From: Mycolicibacterium sp. P1-18
GTDB taxonomy: Bacteria; Actinomycetota; Actinomycetes; Mycobacteriales; Mycobacteriaceae
NCBI RefSeq assembly: GCF_008329535.1
Contig: NZ_NPKR01000001.1
Location: 124,001-188,000, forward strand
Reading direction: 5' to 3'
DNA length: 64,000 bases
The position numbers and the translations under genes were made by a program. Of this stretch, positions 35,078 through 43,891 are shown piece by piece; position 1 is the stretch's first letter; each line of letters begins with the position of its first letter. The notes beneath the pieces are model-generated. The model had not been told where the DNA came from and made no database searches. It saw only the letters and a program-made list of their open reading frames with translations.

Positions 35078-35845
35078 ATGACGTCACTCGAATCCCCCCA
35101 ACCCATCGCGGTCGTCACCGGAGCCAGTTCCGGCATTGGCGAGGCAACGGCCAGAACGCTTGCAGGACAAGGCTTTCACGTGGTCTGCGTGGCCCGTCGC
35201 AAGGAGCGCGTCGAGGCCCTCGCGGCCGAGATCGGCGGCACCGCGAGTGTGGCGGACGTCACTGACGGCGCCGCCGTCGACGAGTTGGCCGCCAGCCTGG
35301 AGCGCGTCGACGTGCTGGTGAACAACGCCGGCGGGGCCAAGGGCACCCAGAGCGTCGCCGACGCCGACCTCGACGACTGGCGGTGGATGTGGGAGACCAA
35401 CGTGCTGGGCACCCTGCGGATGACCAGGGCGCTGCTGCCCAAGCTGATCGCCTCCGGCGACGGTCTGGTGGTCACGGTGACGTCGATCGCGGCGTTCGAG
35501 ATCTACGACGGCGGCGCCGGTTACACCTCGGCCAAGCACGCCCAGGCCGCGCTGCATCAGACGCTGCGCGGCGAGCTGCTCGGAAAACCGGTGCGGCTCA
35601 CCGAGATTGCGCCGGGAATGGTGGAGACCGAATTCTCCGTCGTGCGCTTCGGCGGCGATCAAGCCCGCGCGGACGCCCTCTACGAAGGCTTGACTCCGCT
35701 GACCGCCGCGGACGTCGCCGAGGTGATCGGGTTCGCCGCGTCACGCCCGTCGCACGTCAACCTCGACCAGATCGTCATCCGGCCGCGCGATCAGGCTTCA
35801 GCTACACGAAAGGTGACCACGGAGGTGGTCACCCGCCCGGAGTGA
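35078..35845 (+). CDS. Classical short-chain dehydrogenase/reductase
   Basis: 255 aa, ATG at 35078. [21 protein letters not shown] (NADP site), [34 protein letters not shown] with catalytic Ser, Tyr and Lys, and [19 protein letters not shown]. Resembles the serine 3-dehydrogenase/YdfG group (3-hydroxy acid oxidation). Counterpart of Rv0484c. TAAGGT at 35065-35070 just ahead of the ATG would give a nearly leaderless transcript. The last 17 nt overlap the convergent L,D-transpeptidase gene. Confidence 0.86.
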   Translation: MTSLESPQPIAVVTGASSGIGEATARTLAGQGFHVVCVARRKERVEALAAEIGGTASVADVTDGAAVDELAASLERVDVLVNNAGGAKGTQSVADADLDDWRWMWETNVLGTLRMTRALLPKLIASGDGLVVTVTSIAAFEIYDGGAGYTSAKHAQAALHQTLRGELLGKPVRLTEIAPGMVETEFSVVRFGGDQARADALYEGLTPLTAADVAEVIGFAASRPSHVNLDQIVIRPRDQASATRKVTTEVVTRPE

Positions 35846-37151
35846 CCGTGGTGGTCTCGGTCGGAGACACCGTCACCGCCGACGGCGGCGTCGTCGTCGG
35901 CGTGCCCGACAGCGTCGGCGCGTCGGTCGGGGTGGCCGGGGCGCTGCTCGGGACGTTTGACGGCGGCGTGCTGTCGTTGAGCGCCGACATCGACTTCCAC
36001 TCGTCCCAGCCCACGGCCCAGTCCCAGATGTCGCCGTCGGCGTAGGACAGCTCGATCGACGTCCCCGTCACCTCGACCGGATCGCCGTAGATCGCGGTGC
36101 TGAAGTACTGCTCCGCATCCGAGGTCGACAGGTTGATGCAGCCGTTGGTGACGTTCGTGTTGCCCTGAGCACCCGCGCTGGACGGGTTGGCGTGGATGAA
36201 CTCGCCGTTGTTCGAGATCCGGACCGCCCACCGCTCGTGGGCGTTGGTGTAACCCGCCGCCGGGTTGGACATGTAGAAGTCCTCGTACTTCTCGGTGACC
36301 ACGTGAATGCCGCTGCGGGTGACGTTGCGCGGCAGGTCGGCCTCGCCGTAGCTGCACGGCAGGGTCATGATCGTGCCGGCGTCGGTGATCACCTCGATCT
36401 GGTGCGACGACGCCTCGGCCTTGACCACCTGAAAGCGGCCGATCTCGATGTCGAGGGTGGAGTCGGCGGCCCCGAACGCCCCGTCGCCGAACGGCACGCC
36501 GTAGGTGTTGGCGGCCACGTGCACCTTGGTGCCGGGCGGGTAGTAGTCCTTGGTGCGCCAGTGCAGCCGCGAGCCTCCGACCTCGTCGGGCAGCCACGCC
36601 CAGCTGCCCTCGACGGGCGGGGTGGTGGTGACGACCAGGGCGCGTTCGACGGCCGGCTTGGCAGCGTCGTCGATCGAGGCGTCGAACTGCATGATGATCG
36701 GGGCCGCGACGCCGACCACCTGACCGTCGGCGAGCTGGAACTGACCGTTGACCTTGGTCTGCGGGGTGACGGTGGTGAAGCTGCCCGCCAACGGGATGGC
36801 CTTGCCGTCGCGACCGACGGCCGACCCACCCCACGTGTACTGGGCGCCGTACCCGAGCGGCTCGGTCACCTTGAACGCGGTGCGGTCGGGGTTCAGCGCG
36901 CCGGCGACGACGGTGCCCTCGGCGTTGGTGAGCGTCACGCGCTGCAGCCAGCCGTTCTTGACCTCGACGCCCACGGGGTCGGTCGGCACCACGTTGGCGG
37001 CGTTCTTGGCGGGCTTGTAGGCCACTTCGGCCTTGGCGGGAGCCTCGGTGGTGTCGGGCGTGCCGATCGTGGTCCTGCCGCTACACGCGGCGAGTACGCC
37101 GGAGGCGCCCACGGCGATGGCGGTCAGCGCTTGGCGCCGATTGAGGGTCAC
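35829..37151 (-). CDS. L,D-transpeptidase lipoprotein (LdtE/LprQ-like)
   Basis: 440 aa, GTG at 37151. Lipoprotein signal [22 protein letters not shown] with Cys 23. Two Ig-like domains (about 50-250) precede a YkuD catalytic domain whose core [27 protein letters not shown] carries His 320 and nucleophile Cys 338. The tail is a Pro/Thr/Ser-rich linker ([19 protein letters not shown]...). It forms 3-3 cross-links in peptidoglycan outside the membrane and is the counterpart of Rv0483 (LprQ/LdtMt5-group). Fifteen nt downstream of murB on the same strand: a peptidoglycan pair. Confidence 0.9.
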   Translation of the reverse strand: MTLNRRQALTAIAVGASGVLAACSGRTTIGTPDTTEAPAKAEVAYKPAKNAANVVPTDPVGVEVKNGWLQRVTLTNAEGTVVAGALNPDRTAFKVTEPLGYGAQYTWGGSAVGRDGKAIPLAGSFTTVTPQTKVNGQFQLADGQVVGVAAPIIMQFDASIDDAAKPAVERALVVTTTPPVEGSWAWLPDEVGGSRLHWRTKDYYPPGTKVHVAANTYGVPFGDGAFGAADSTLDIEIGRFQVVKAEASSHQIEVITDAGTIMTLPCSYGEADLPRNVTRSGIHVVTEKYEDFYMSNPAAGYTNAHERWAVRISNNGEFIHANPSSAGAQGNTNVTNGCINLSTSDAEQYFSTAIYGDPVEVTGTSIELSYADGDIWDWAVGWDEWKSMSALNDSTPPSNVPSSAPATPTDAPTLSGTPTTTPPSAVTVSPTETTTVTPGG

Positions 37152-37166
37152 GTGTACACACGGTAC

Positions 37167-38222
37167 CTAGAGTTCGCACCCAACCAGAATCGGTTCCGGT
37201 ACGAGCGCTATCCCGAATGCCCGTAGGACCCCGTCGCGCACGTCTCTGGCCAGCGCCAACAGCTCCGCGGTGGTCGCCGATCCCCGGTTCGTCACAGCGA
37301 GGGCATGCTTGGTCGACAACCGGGCCGCGGCGCCGTCCCCGGGGTATCCCTTGCCGAACCCCGCCCGCTCCACCAGCCAACCCGCGGCCAGCTTGACCCC
37401 GTCGGGCGCCGGGTAGTTCGGCACCGGGCCGTCGACCTCGGCGCTGAGCCGGGCGAACTCCCCGGCCGTGACGACCGGGTTGGTGAAGAACGACCCCACA
37501 CTCCAGGTGTCGGGGTCACCGTCGTCGAGCACCATGCCCTTGCCGCTGCGCAGCCCCAGCACCGCCTCGCGCACCCGGGTGGGCTCCGCGCGGGCACCCG
37601 GTTCGACGCCGAGCGTCCGCACCAGCTCGCCGTACCGCAGCGGGGCGCTGCGATCTTCGGCGTCCAGCGCGAACTCGACCTCCAGCACGACCGCGTCGGA
37701 GGAGTGCTTCAGGACGCTGGTGCGATAGCCGAAGCCCAGCGCGTCGGGCGTCACCCACCGCACCTCGCCGCTGCGCCGGTCCAGCAACCGGACGCGGCCG
37801 ATGACGTCGGCCACCTCGACGCCGTAGGCGCCGACGTTCTGCACCGGGGTCGCACCGGTCGAGCCGGGGATGCCGGACAGACACTCCAGCCCGCCGAGAC
37901 CGTGGGCCAGCGACGTCACCACGACGTCGTCCCACGACGCACCCGCCTCGGCGCGCACCACGTCGCCGTAAACCGTGATCTCGGTGTTGGCCAGTCGCAC
38001 CACGGTCAGATCGGGCAGGTCGTCGGCGATCACGACGTTGGAGCCGCCGCCAAGGATCAGCGTGCTCTCACTCGCGGGCAGTTCGCGCAGGACGTCGACG
38101 ACCTCGTCGGTGGTGTGGCAGGTGAGAACCCGGCTGGCAACGGGCCCGATCCGCAGCGTGGTCATGGGCGCGACGGGGACGGACACCTCCACCTCGACGC
38201 CACCGATATCCGAACTGACCAC
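37167..38222 (-). CDS. murB: UDP-N-acetylenolpyruvoylglucosamine reductase
   Basis: 351 aa, ATG or GTG-type start at 38222. FAD-dependent reductase making UDP-MurNAc. [14 protein letters not shown] and [26 protein letters not shown] bind [19 protein letters not shown] contains the catalytic Ser proton donor; [20 protein letters not shown] and PEPILVG complete the type-I enzyme. Counterpart of Rv0482. Divergent from the DUF2505 gene with 26 nt between starts; that gap contains CGCTA-n4-TAGCG. Confidence 0.95.
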   Translation of the reverse strand: MVSSDIGGVEVEVSVPVAPMTTLRIGPVASRVLTCHTTDEVVDVLRELPASESTLILGGGSNVVIADDLPDLTVVRLANTEITVYGDVVRAEAGASWDDVVVTSLAHGLGGLECLSGIPGSTGATPVQNVGAYGVEVADVIGRVRLLDRRSGEVRWVTPDALGFGYRTSVLKHSSDAVVLEVEFALDAEDRSAPLRYGELVRTLGVEPGARAEPTRVREAVLGLRSGKGMVLDDGDPDTWSVGSFFTNPVVTAGEFARLSAEVDGPVPNYPAPDGVKLAAGWLVERAGFGKGYPGDGAAARLSTKHALAVTNRGSATTAELLALARDVRDGVLRAFGIALVPEPILVGCEL

Positions 38223-38248
38223 GGGCGCTAACGGTAGCGTGGTCGGCT

Positions 38249-38755
38249 ATGCCGCGTTCCTTCGACATGGCAGCCGACTATGACGGCACCGTCGAGCAAA
38301 TCCACCGCGCCTTCGGCAACGGGCGGTACTGGCTCGAGCGACTCGCCGAATCGGGTGCCGACGAGGCCACGCTCGACTCGATCGACTCGGACGCCGACGG
38401 GGGCCTCGACGTCGTCACCACCCAGACGATGCGCGCCGACCGGCTGCCCGCCGTCGTCGGCCAGTTCCACCACGGCGACCTGCGCTTCGTACGCGAGGAG
38501 GCGTGGACCCCGGTGCGCGACGGCCGGGCCACCGCGACCATCAGGGGCTCGATCCCCGGCGCCCCGGCGACGCTGTCCGGAACCGCGGTCCTCCTCCCCA
38601 GCGGCACCGGGTCCCGGCTGGAGTTCAGGGCGACCGTCGAAGTCCGCATCCCCCTCGTCGGCGGCAAGGTGGAGAACTTCGTCGGCAGCCAGTTGGTCGG
38701 GCTCGTCACGGCCGAGCAGAACTTCACCACGGCCTGGATCAAGGCCAACGCCTGA
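38249..38755 (+). CDS. DUF2505 family protein
   Basis: 168 aa, ATG at 38249 (MPRSFDMAADYDGTVEQIHRAFGNGRYWLERLAESGADEATLD). DUF2505 is a START/SRPBCC-like actinobacterial family; the hydrophobic-cavity fold suggests lipid or small-ligand binding. Strand pattern: VTTQTMRADRLPAVVG, LRFVREEAWTP, SGTGSRLEFRATVEVRIPLVGGKVENFVGSQLV. Counterpart of Rv0481c. One nt separates its stop from the methyltransferase GTG, and a nitrilase follows: an operon of at least three genes. Confidence 0.82.
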   Translation: MPRSFDMAADYDGTVEQIHRAFGNGRYWLERLAESGADEATLDSIDSDADGGLDVVTTQTMRADRLPAVVGQFHHGDLRFVREEAWTPVRDGRATATIRGSIPGAPATLSGTAVLLPSGTGSRLEFRATVEVRIPLVGGKVENFVGSQLVGLVTAEQNFTTAWIKANA

Positions 38756-38756
38756 C

Positions 38757-39521
38757 GTGCCCATCGGGCAGCCAACCCGGGGAACCACCGGCTACAACCG
38801 GTTGCGCCGCAGCGACCGCTGGCTCGTCCATGCGCCACGGGTCCGGGCGGCGCTGCTCTCGGCCGCCCAACCCGTCGTCGTCGACCTCGGATACGGGGCG
38901 CTGCCCGTGACGACCCTGGAGCTGGCGGCCCGCCTGCGGACCGTCCGGCCCGACGTGCGGGTGGTCGGTCTGGAGATTCACCCCGACCGCATCGTGCCCG
39001 CGCAGCAGGGCGTCGACTTCGGACTGGGCGGCTTCGAACTGGCCGGGCTGCAACCCGTCCTGGTGCGCGCGTTCAACGTGCTTCGGCAGTACCACGTGGA
39101 CGACGTGGCCGCGGCCTGGACCGAGATGCGGACCCGGCTGGCCCCGGGCGGACTGATCGTCGACGGGACGTGCGACGAACTCGGAAGACGTTGCTGCTGG
39201 GTGCTTCTCGACGACACCGGCCCGGTGAACCTCGTGCTGGCGTGCGATCCGTTCGCCATCGACAAGCCGTCGGACCTCGCCGAGCGGCTACCCAAGGTGC
39301 TGATCCACCACAACGTGCCCGGCCAACCCATCCACGACCTGCTCGCGGCGGCCGACCGCGCCTGGGCCGCCGCCGCGGGACACGGGGTGTTCGGGCCGCG
39401 CGTGCGCTGGCGGGCGATGGTGGAGGCCCTGGCCGCCGACGGTCACCCCGTCGAGCCGCCGCGCCGACGGCTGCGCGACGGCGTGCTGTCCGTGCCGTGG
39501 TCGGCCGTCGCGCCCGTCTAG
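38757..39521 (+). CDS. Class-I SAM-dependent methyltransferase-like protein
   Basis: 254 aa from GTG at 38757. VVVDLGYGALPVTTLELAARLRTVRPDVRVVGLEIHPDRI is a methyltransferase motif-I/II region (DLGYGALP in place of DLGCGTG), and TRLAPGGLIVDGTCDELGRRCCWVLLD is motif IV-like. The C-terminus (PPRRRLRDGVLSVPWSAV) is conserved-looking. The substrate is unknown. Inserted between homologues of Rv0481c and Rv0480c, where I recall no gene in M. tuberculosis; it is therefore a species-group gene. It follows the DUF2505 stop by one nucleotide. Confidence 0.75.
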   Translation: MPIGQPTRGTTGYNRLRRSDRWLVHAPRVRAALLSAAQPVVVDLGYGALPVTTLELAARLRTVRPDVRVVGLEIHPDRIVPAQQGVDFGLGGFELAGLQPVLVRAFNVLRQYHVDDVAAAWTEMRTRLAPGGLIVDGTCDELGRRCCWVLLDDTGPVNLVLACDPFAIDKPSDLAERLPKVLIHHNVPGQPIHDLLAAADRAWAAAAGHGVFGPRVRWRAMVEALAADGHPVEPPRRRLRDGVLSVPWSAVAPV

Positions 39522-39530
39522 GCTGAGACC

Positions 39531-40328
39531 ATGCGGATTGCCCTTGCGCAGATCCAGAGCGGCACCGACCCGTCGGTGAACCTGCAGGTGGTCGAGGACT
39601 ACACCCGCCGCGCCGCCGATGCCGGCGCGGCCATGGTGCTGTTCCCCGAGGCGACGATGTGCCGCTTCGGGGTGTCCCTCAAGCGCGTCGCCGAACCGCT
39701 CGACGGTCGGTGGGCGACCGGGGTTCGGGCCGTCGCCGAGAGCGCCGGCATCGTGGTCGTGGCCGGCATGTTCTGCCCCAGCGACGACGGCCGGGTCACC
39801 AACACACTGCTGGCCACGGGCCGCGGCGTCGACGCGCACTACCACAAGATCCACCTCTACGACGCGTTCGGATTCACCGAATCCCGCACCGTCGCACCAG
39901 GTTTGGCGCCCGTACTGATCGACGTCGACGGGGTGGCCGTCGGCCTGACCACCTGCTACGACGTCCGGTTCCCCGAGCAGTACGTCGAACTGGCCCAACG
40001 TGGCGCCCAGGTGCTGACCGTGCACGCGTCGTGGGGTTCGGGTCCGGGCAAGCTCGAGCAGTGGAGCCTCCTTGCCAGGGCCCGCGCGATCGACGCCACC
40101 AGCATCGTGGCCGCCGTCGGACAGGCCTACCCGGGCGACGAGATCGCCGCCGCCGGACCGACCGGCGTCGGCGGCAGCATGGTCTGCTCCCCGACCGGTG
40201 ACGTGGTGGCCGAGACCGGCGCCGACACCGACCTCCTGGTGGTCGACGTCGACCTCGATTCCGTCGAGCACGCCCGCGACACCGTCGCCGTGCTGCGCAA
40301 CCGAACCGAGTTCGCTCGCACCCGGTAG
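39531..40328 (+). CDS. Carbon-nitrogen hydrolase (nitrilase superfamily)
   Basis: 265 aa, ATG at 39531. The catalytic triad is complete: Glu 40 (LFPEATMC), Lys 106 (HYHKIHLYD), Cys 142 (LTTCYDVRFPEQY). It resembles Nit1/omega-amidase members that hydrolyse deaminated glutathione or alpha-keto-glutaramate-type amides; given mycothiol in this genus the actual substrate is uncertain. Counterpart of Rv0480c. Third gene of the DUF2505-methyltransferase-nitrilase run; DUF2993 follows after 15 nt. Confidence 0.88.
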   Translation: MRIALAQIQSGTDPSVNLQVVEDYTRRAADAGAAMVLFPEATMCRFGVSLKRVAEPLDGRWATGVRAVAESAGIVVVAGMFCPSDDGRVTNTLLATGRGVDAHYHKIHLYDAFGFTESRTVAPGLAPVLIDVDGVAVGLTTCYDVRFPEQYVELAQRGAQVLTVHASWGSGPGKLEQWSLLARARAIDATSIVAAVGQAYPGDEIAAAGPTGVGGSMVCSPTGDVVAETGADTDLLVVDVDLDSVEHARDTVAVLRNRTEFARTR

Positions 40329-40343
40329 GGCACAATCGCTGAG

Positions 40344-41264
40344 GTGACCGACCCATCCGATCCCTGGGCCCGCCAAGGCCAACAGCCGCCTCAGCCGTAC
40401 CAGCCCCCGCTGGGACCGACCGGGCAGCAGTACGCCGGCCCCCCACCTCAGGGACCGCCCCAGGGTTATCCACCCGCACCGGAGTCGACGTCGCCGACCG
40501 AGCCCTCGGAACCGTCCGGCGGCAAATTCGGGCGCTTCGTCCGTGACCCGCTGTCGATCGTGCTGGTCTTCGTGATCGTGCTCGCCCTCGCCGCGGCCGG
40601 CCTCGTCGGCGGTGAGATCTACGCCCGCCAGCGCGGCGCCTCGATCGTCGAGGCCACCCTGAAGTGCGTCCTGCAGGACGACGTCTCCGTCTCGTTCGGG
40701 GCCTTCCCGCCGTTCCTGTGGCAGTACGCGACCAAGGACTACCAGCACGTCTCGATCACCTCGGCCGGCAACCAGATCCGCGACATGAAGGGCATGAAGG
40801 TCCAGATCGACATCGACGGCGCCCGCCCGTCGAGCGACCCCAACGCCCAGGGCAGCCTCGAGTCCCTCGACGTCACCGCCACCTGGTCGACCGACGGCAT
40901 GAAGCAGACGATTCAGAACGCCATCCCGCTGCTCGGCGGCCTCGTCAGCGGCGTCACCACGAATGCCGCGGACGGCACCGTGGACATCCAGGGCCCGCTC
41001 GGCAGCATCGTCACCAAGCCGCAGGCCGCGAACGACGAACTGACGCTTCAGGTTCAGCAGTTGACGGGCCTGGGCTTCACGCTGCCCCGCGAGGCCGTCC
41101 AGCCCGCGCTCGACGCGGTCAGCTCGCAGTTGACGAAGAACTCTCCGCTGGCACTGAAGGTGGACAGCGTCCAGGTCACCGACACCGGGGTCGTCACCAA
41201 GCTCTCGGCGCGCAACGCGACCATTCCGGGCGGCGACGAGCAGCCCTGCGTCACCGGGTTCTAG
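40344..41264 (+). CDS. DUF2993 family membrane-anchored protein
   Basis: 306 aa, GTG at 40344. A Pro/Gln-rich cytoplasmic N-terminus (about 1-60: [17 protein letters not shown]...), one transmembrane helix ([25 protein letters not shown], about 67-92), then an extracytoplasmic DUF2993 (LmeA-like) domain. LmeA proteins of mycobacteria are periplasmic and linked to lipomannan elongation, which makes this a possible envelope-lipid-binding protein; that is inference from family. Counterpart of Rv0479c. Convergent with deoC: the two stop codons share CTAG. Confidence 0.82.
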   Translation: MTDPSDPWARQGQQPPQPYQPPLGPTGQQYAGPPPQGPPQGYPPAPESTSPTEPSEPSGGKFGRFVRDPLSIVLVFVIVLALAAAGLVGGEIYARQRGASIVEATLKCVLQDDVSVSFGAFPPFLWQYATKDYQHVSITSAGNQIRDMKGMKVQIDIDGARPSSDPNAQGSLESLDVTATWSTDGMKQTIQNAIPLLGGLVSGVTTNAADGTVDIQGPLGSIVTKPQAANDELTLQVQQLTGLGFTLPREAVQPALDAVSSQLTKNSPLALKVDSVQVTDTGVVTKLSARNATIPGGDEQPCVTGF

Positions 41265-41944
41265 GAGACCGAACCCAGTCCGTCGAGCACCGCGCGCGTC
41301 CCGGACAGCCCCAACCGGGTCGCGCCGGCCTCGAGCATCGCCACCGCGGCCTCGGCCGTACGGATCCCGCCGCTGGCCTTGACCTCCACGGTGGGTCCGA
41401 CGGTGCCGACCATGATCTCGACGGCCCGCACCGAGGCGCCACCCGCGGGGTGAAATCCAGTGGAGGTCTTGACGAACTCGACGTCCGCCTCGGCGGCGGC
41501 CAGGCACACGTCGACCAGCGTCTGCTCACCGGCGAGGTCGAGCAGGGCCGCCGACTCGACGATCACCTTCAGCACCGAATCGGGCACGGCCGCGCGCACC
41601 GCCGCGATGTCCGAGCGAACGGCGTCGAGGTTGCCGGCAATCGCCGCGCCCACGTCGATCACCATGTCGACCTCGGCGGCGCCCGCCGCGACGGCCAGCG
41701 CCGCCTCGTGCGCCTTGACCTCCGAGACGTGCTTGCCCGAGGGGAATCCGACGACCGTCGCAATCAGGGTGCCGGCCGAGCGGGCCCGCTTGGCAGCGGC
41801 CACCAACGACGGCGACACGCACACCGCGTACACCTCCAGGGCGGCGGCCTCCTCGACGAGGGCGGTCACGTCGGCCTCGGTGGCCTCGGGCTTGAGCAGC
41901 GTGTGGTCGACCATGCTTGAAACCAGATCCCGGGTCCAGATCAT
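41261..41944 (-). CDS. deoC: Deoxyribose-phosphate aldolase
   Basis: 227 aa from ATG at 41944. Class-I aldolase of deoxynucleoside breakdown: 2-deoxyribose-5-phosphate to glyceraldehyde-3-phosphate plus acetaldehyde. [11 protein letters not shown] at the N-terminus, VDMVIDVGA, the Schiff-base Lys 159 in [12 protein letters not shown], and the second active-site Lys 189 in [11 protein letters not shown]. Counterpart of Rv0478. The start overlaps the previous gene's stop by one base (TGATG), giving translational coupling with the secreted DUF2599 protein. Confidence 0.94.
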   Translation of the reverse strand: MIWTRDLVSSMVDHTLLKPEATEADVTALVEEAAALEVYAVCVSPSLVAAAKRARSAGTLIATVVGFPSGKHVSEVKAHEAALAVAAGAAEVDMVIDVGAAIAGNLDAVRSDIAAVRAAVPDSVLKVIVESAALLDLAGEQTLVDVCLAAAEADVEFVKTSTGFHPAGGASVRAVEIMVGTVGPTVEVKASGGIRTAEAAVAMLEAGATRLGLSGTRAVLDGLGSVS

Positions 41945-42366
41945 CAGAACGGCTCCTCGGTTCCACCGGGATTGCAGCGGGTGTCCACCATCGTCGCGTC
42001 GTCGACCACGGGCCGCCACGGTTCCAGGTTCCAGCTGGTCTTTCCGGGCTGGGCGATCTCCGCGAAGCTCCAGTGGCACATGAATTGATCACGCATGCCC
42101 GGCATGTCGGCGTCCGGCGCGAGCGCGAGGACCTCGCCCCACGCCTCGTCGCCCTGAACGGCGTTGTTCAGCTGACCGGCAGCCTGGCGTCCGGCGGGCG
42201 TGGGATACACGCGGAGGCTCGACAGGTCACCCCAGTGCGCCCACGTCGCGTGGTCGACGAAGGGCGGGCTGGCGACCGGAGCGGCGGCGGCCGTCGGCGC
42301 CAGCAGCACGGGCGTGACGGCGCATGCGAGGAGGACCGCCGCGAGGGCGGCACGCGGAGTGCGCAT
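41944..42366 (-). CDS. Secreted DUF2599-type protein
   Basis: 140 aa. Clear Sec signal peptide [32 protein letters not shown] with an AAA cleavage region at about 29. The mature part is short, with two Cys ([11 protein letters not shown] and VDTRCNPGG) likely disulfide-bonded, and a Trp-rich core ([35 protein letters not shown]). Counterpart of Rv0477, a secreted protein of unknown function. Three nucleotides separate it from the DUF2516 gene: operon hbhA-side to deoC on the minus strand. Confidence 0.82.
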   Translation of the reverse strand: MRTPRAALAAVLLACAVTPVLLAPTAAAAPVASPPFVDHATWAHWGDLSSLRVYPTPAGRQAAGQLNNAVQGDEAWGEVLALAPDADMPGMRDQFMCHWSFAEIAQPGKTSWNLEPWRPVVDDATMVDTRCNPGGTEEPF

Positions 42367-42369
42367 CGG

Positions 42370-42654
42370 CTATCGCGACTTTCCCTGGACTTCGAGGATC
42401 TTCGGTCGCACGTCGACCAGGTACACGCCGACCGCGCAGGCGGCGATGGCGGACCCGACGGGCGGCGGAAGGAAGAGCCCCACCAGGGTGGTGCCACCCA
42501 GGATGGCCAACCAGATGGGCTTGCTGAGCTTCTCGGCAGCGGGATAGGCATCGGTGCGCTGCAGCGCGGCGTGGACGAACGCGTAGAGCCCCATCAGCAG
42601 TACGCCCACCTGAATGGCAAAGAGGACGTAACTCGCAAGGTCCTGAAGCATCAC
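42370..42654 (-). CDS. DUF2516 family membrane protein
   Basis: 94 aa, GTG at 42654 (ATG at 42651 also possible). Three hydrophobic segments: [41 protein letters not shown] and [18 protein letters not shown], with a basic C-terminus. Counterpart of Rv0476, often found just downstream of hbhA. Function unknown. A -10-like TAGGCT ends six bases before the GTG, so a leaderless transcript separate from hbhA is possible. Confidence 0.8.
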   Translation of the reverse strand: MMLQDLASYVLFAIQVGVLLMGLYAFVHAALQRTDAYPAAEKLSKPIWLAILGGTTLVGLFLPPPVGSAIAACAVGVYLVDVRPKILEVQGKSR

Positions 42655-42666
42655 GCTTCAAGCCTA
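42644..42666 (-). promoter_or_regulatory. Leaderless promoter candidate with start-codon palindrome
   Basis: TAGGCT at 42661-42666 (minus strand) sits six bases before the GTG of the DUF2516 gene, the spacing of a leaderless promoter. TGAAGC-n5-GCTTCA (42644-42660) is a perfect palindrome centred on the start codon and could hide it in a hairpin or bind a repressor. Confidence 0.35.
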
Positions 42667-42716
42667 TGCGGGTTACGTCCCCTCAGTCGACTTCGCTTGG
42701 TCAGCGGTCGGAACCG

Positions 42717-43325
42717 TTACTTCTGGGTCACCTTCTTGGCGGGCGCCTTCTTGGCCGGAGCCTTCTTGGCGGGCGCCTTCTTGGCCGGCGCCTTGGCAGC
42801 GGCCTTCTTCACGGGCTCGGCGGCCTTCTCGGCCCGCTTCGGCAGTTCGACGCCGACCAGCTTGGCGGCGCGCTCGCCGACGGCGCGGGTCTGCGTGGCG
42901 ACGGTGCCCAGCGCGTCCTGCGTGAGCTCGACGGCCTGGTCGGTGACGTTCTCGACCCGGTTGGCGGCGTCCTCGATCGCGGGCTGGCTGCGCAGGCGGG
43001 TCAGCGCCTCCTCGCCACGCTCGACGAGCTTGTTGTACTGGGCGGTGGCAGCCTCGGCGTAGCCCTCGGCGGCCTTGCGCAGTTCTTCGGAGCTCAGCTT
43101 CTCGCGCAGCTCGCCGACCTGGGACGGGATTTCTTCCTGCAGCTTGGTCAGCTGGGCCCGACGGCCCTCGACGCGGGCGGTGGCGTCCGTGCGGGCCTCT
43201 TCGGCGCGCTCGCGGAGGCTGGCCACGATTTCGTTGACGGTGGCGAGCGCGAGGTCCGCGGCGCCGACGGCGGCGAGCAGCGGGGCCTTCAGGTCTTCGA
43301 CGGTGGGCTGGTTCTTCTCGGCCAT
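42717..43325 (-). CDS. hbhA: Heparin-binding haemagglutinin HbhA
   Basis: 202 aa from ATG at 43325, with GAAGGGA upstream. N-terminal [33 protein letters not shown], then a long coiled coil (about 35-160: heptads in [30 protein letters not shown]) and a Lys/Ala/Pro tail made of APAKK repeats. The tail binds heparan sulfate and, in M. tuberculosis, is methylated; the protein aids epithelial adhesion and lipid-inclusion formation. Counterpart of Rv0475. It lies 58 nt downstream of the XRE regulator in the same orientation. Confidence 0.94.
   Translation of the reverse strand: MAEKNQPTVEDLKAPLLAAVGAADLALATVNEIVASLRERAEEARTDATARVEGRRAQLTKLQEEIPSQVGELREKLSSEELRKAAEGYAEAATAQYNKLVERGEEALTRLRSQPAIEDAANRVENVTDQAVELTQDALGTVATQTRAVGERAAKLVGVELPKRAEKAAEPVKKAAAKAPAKKAPAKKAPAKKAPAKKVTQK
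42731..42790. repeat. Four 15-bp tandem repeats in the hbhA tail
   Basis: Units starting CCTTCTTGGC at 42731, 42746, 42761 and 42776, alternating between two versions (GGGCG and CGGAG/CGGCG endings). On the minus strand each codes for one Ala-Pro-Ala-Lys-Lys unit of the heparin-binding tail. Copy number is likely to vary between strains. Confidence 0.85.
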
Positions 43326-43383
43326 GATGATGGATCCCTTCGAGATTCGTGTTCGGTGTGGCTGGTCGGCAGTTGATCGGAGG

Positions 43384-43794
43384 TCAGTCAGTAGCTGGCT
43401 CCTCATCCATGTCGCGCCCTTCCGCGAGAGCTTCGTTCTGCTCGCGGAAGGAGGTATAGATGTCGAGCAGCACCTGCTTCTGCCGCTCGGTGATCGCGGT
43501 GTCCGTGACGATGGCGTCGCGGACCTCGCTCGGCTCGCTGGGTTCGAGAAGTCCTGCTCTGACGTAGAGCACGTCCGCGGAGACCCGGAGCGCCTTGGCG
43601 ATCTGGTTGAGCACCTCCGCGGACGGCTTCCGCAGTCCCCGCTCGATCTGGCTGAGGTAGGGATTGCTGACGCCGGCCTTCTCGGCCAACTGCCGCACCG
43701 AAACCTGCGCCAATTCGCGCTGGCTACGGATGAAGCCTCCGATGTCCTGCGCTGCGGTGGACACCACGGCGGCAAGATTTTCGTCCTGCGGCAT
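43384..43794 (-). CDS. XRE-family HTH transcriptional regulator
   Basis: 136 aa from ATG at 43794 ([83 protein letters not shown]). The classic Cro/CI HTH is at about 20-75; the C-terminal 60 residues are acidic and helical without a sensing domain I recognise. Counterpart of Rv0474. It sits just upstream of hbhA and may control it. A repeat-rich upstream region (43863-43884) suggests autoregulation. Confidence 0.86.
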   Translation of the reverse strand: MPQDENLAAVVSTAAQDIGGFIRSQRELAQVSVRQLAEKAGVSNPYLSQIERGLRKPSAEVLNQIAKALRVSADVLYVRAGLLEPSEPSEVRDAIVTDTAITERQKQVLLDIYTSFREQNEALAEGRDMDEEPATD

Positions 43795-43862
43795 GGTCGT
43801 CCCTCCTCGCGTTGGCCTGGCAAAAGCTTCGAACACAACGGTAGGACGGGGTGCTAGCTATT

Positions 43863-43884
43863 GCAAGCACTTGTTAGCGCTTGC
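43863..43884. promoter_or_regulatory. Inverted repeat GCAAGC-n10-GCTTGC upstream of the XRE gene
   Basis: Perfect 6-bp arms (43863-43868, 43879-43884) with a further CAAG-n2-CTTG palindrome inside (43864-43873). About 70 nt before the regulator's start codon; a likely operator for the XRE protein or the DUF445 gene end. Confidence 0.4.
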
Positions 43885-43891
43885 GGCCGAA

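Noticed and set aside
38222..38249. Operator in CGCTA-n4-TAGCG between murB and the DUF2505 gene
   Set aside because: Only a 5-bp arm in a 26-nt gap; too short to claim more than chance.
39288..41507. 739-codon minus-strand open frame
   Set aside because: Antisense to the nitrilase and DUF2993 genes, both of which show conserved active-site or domain patterns.
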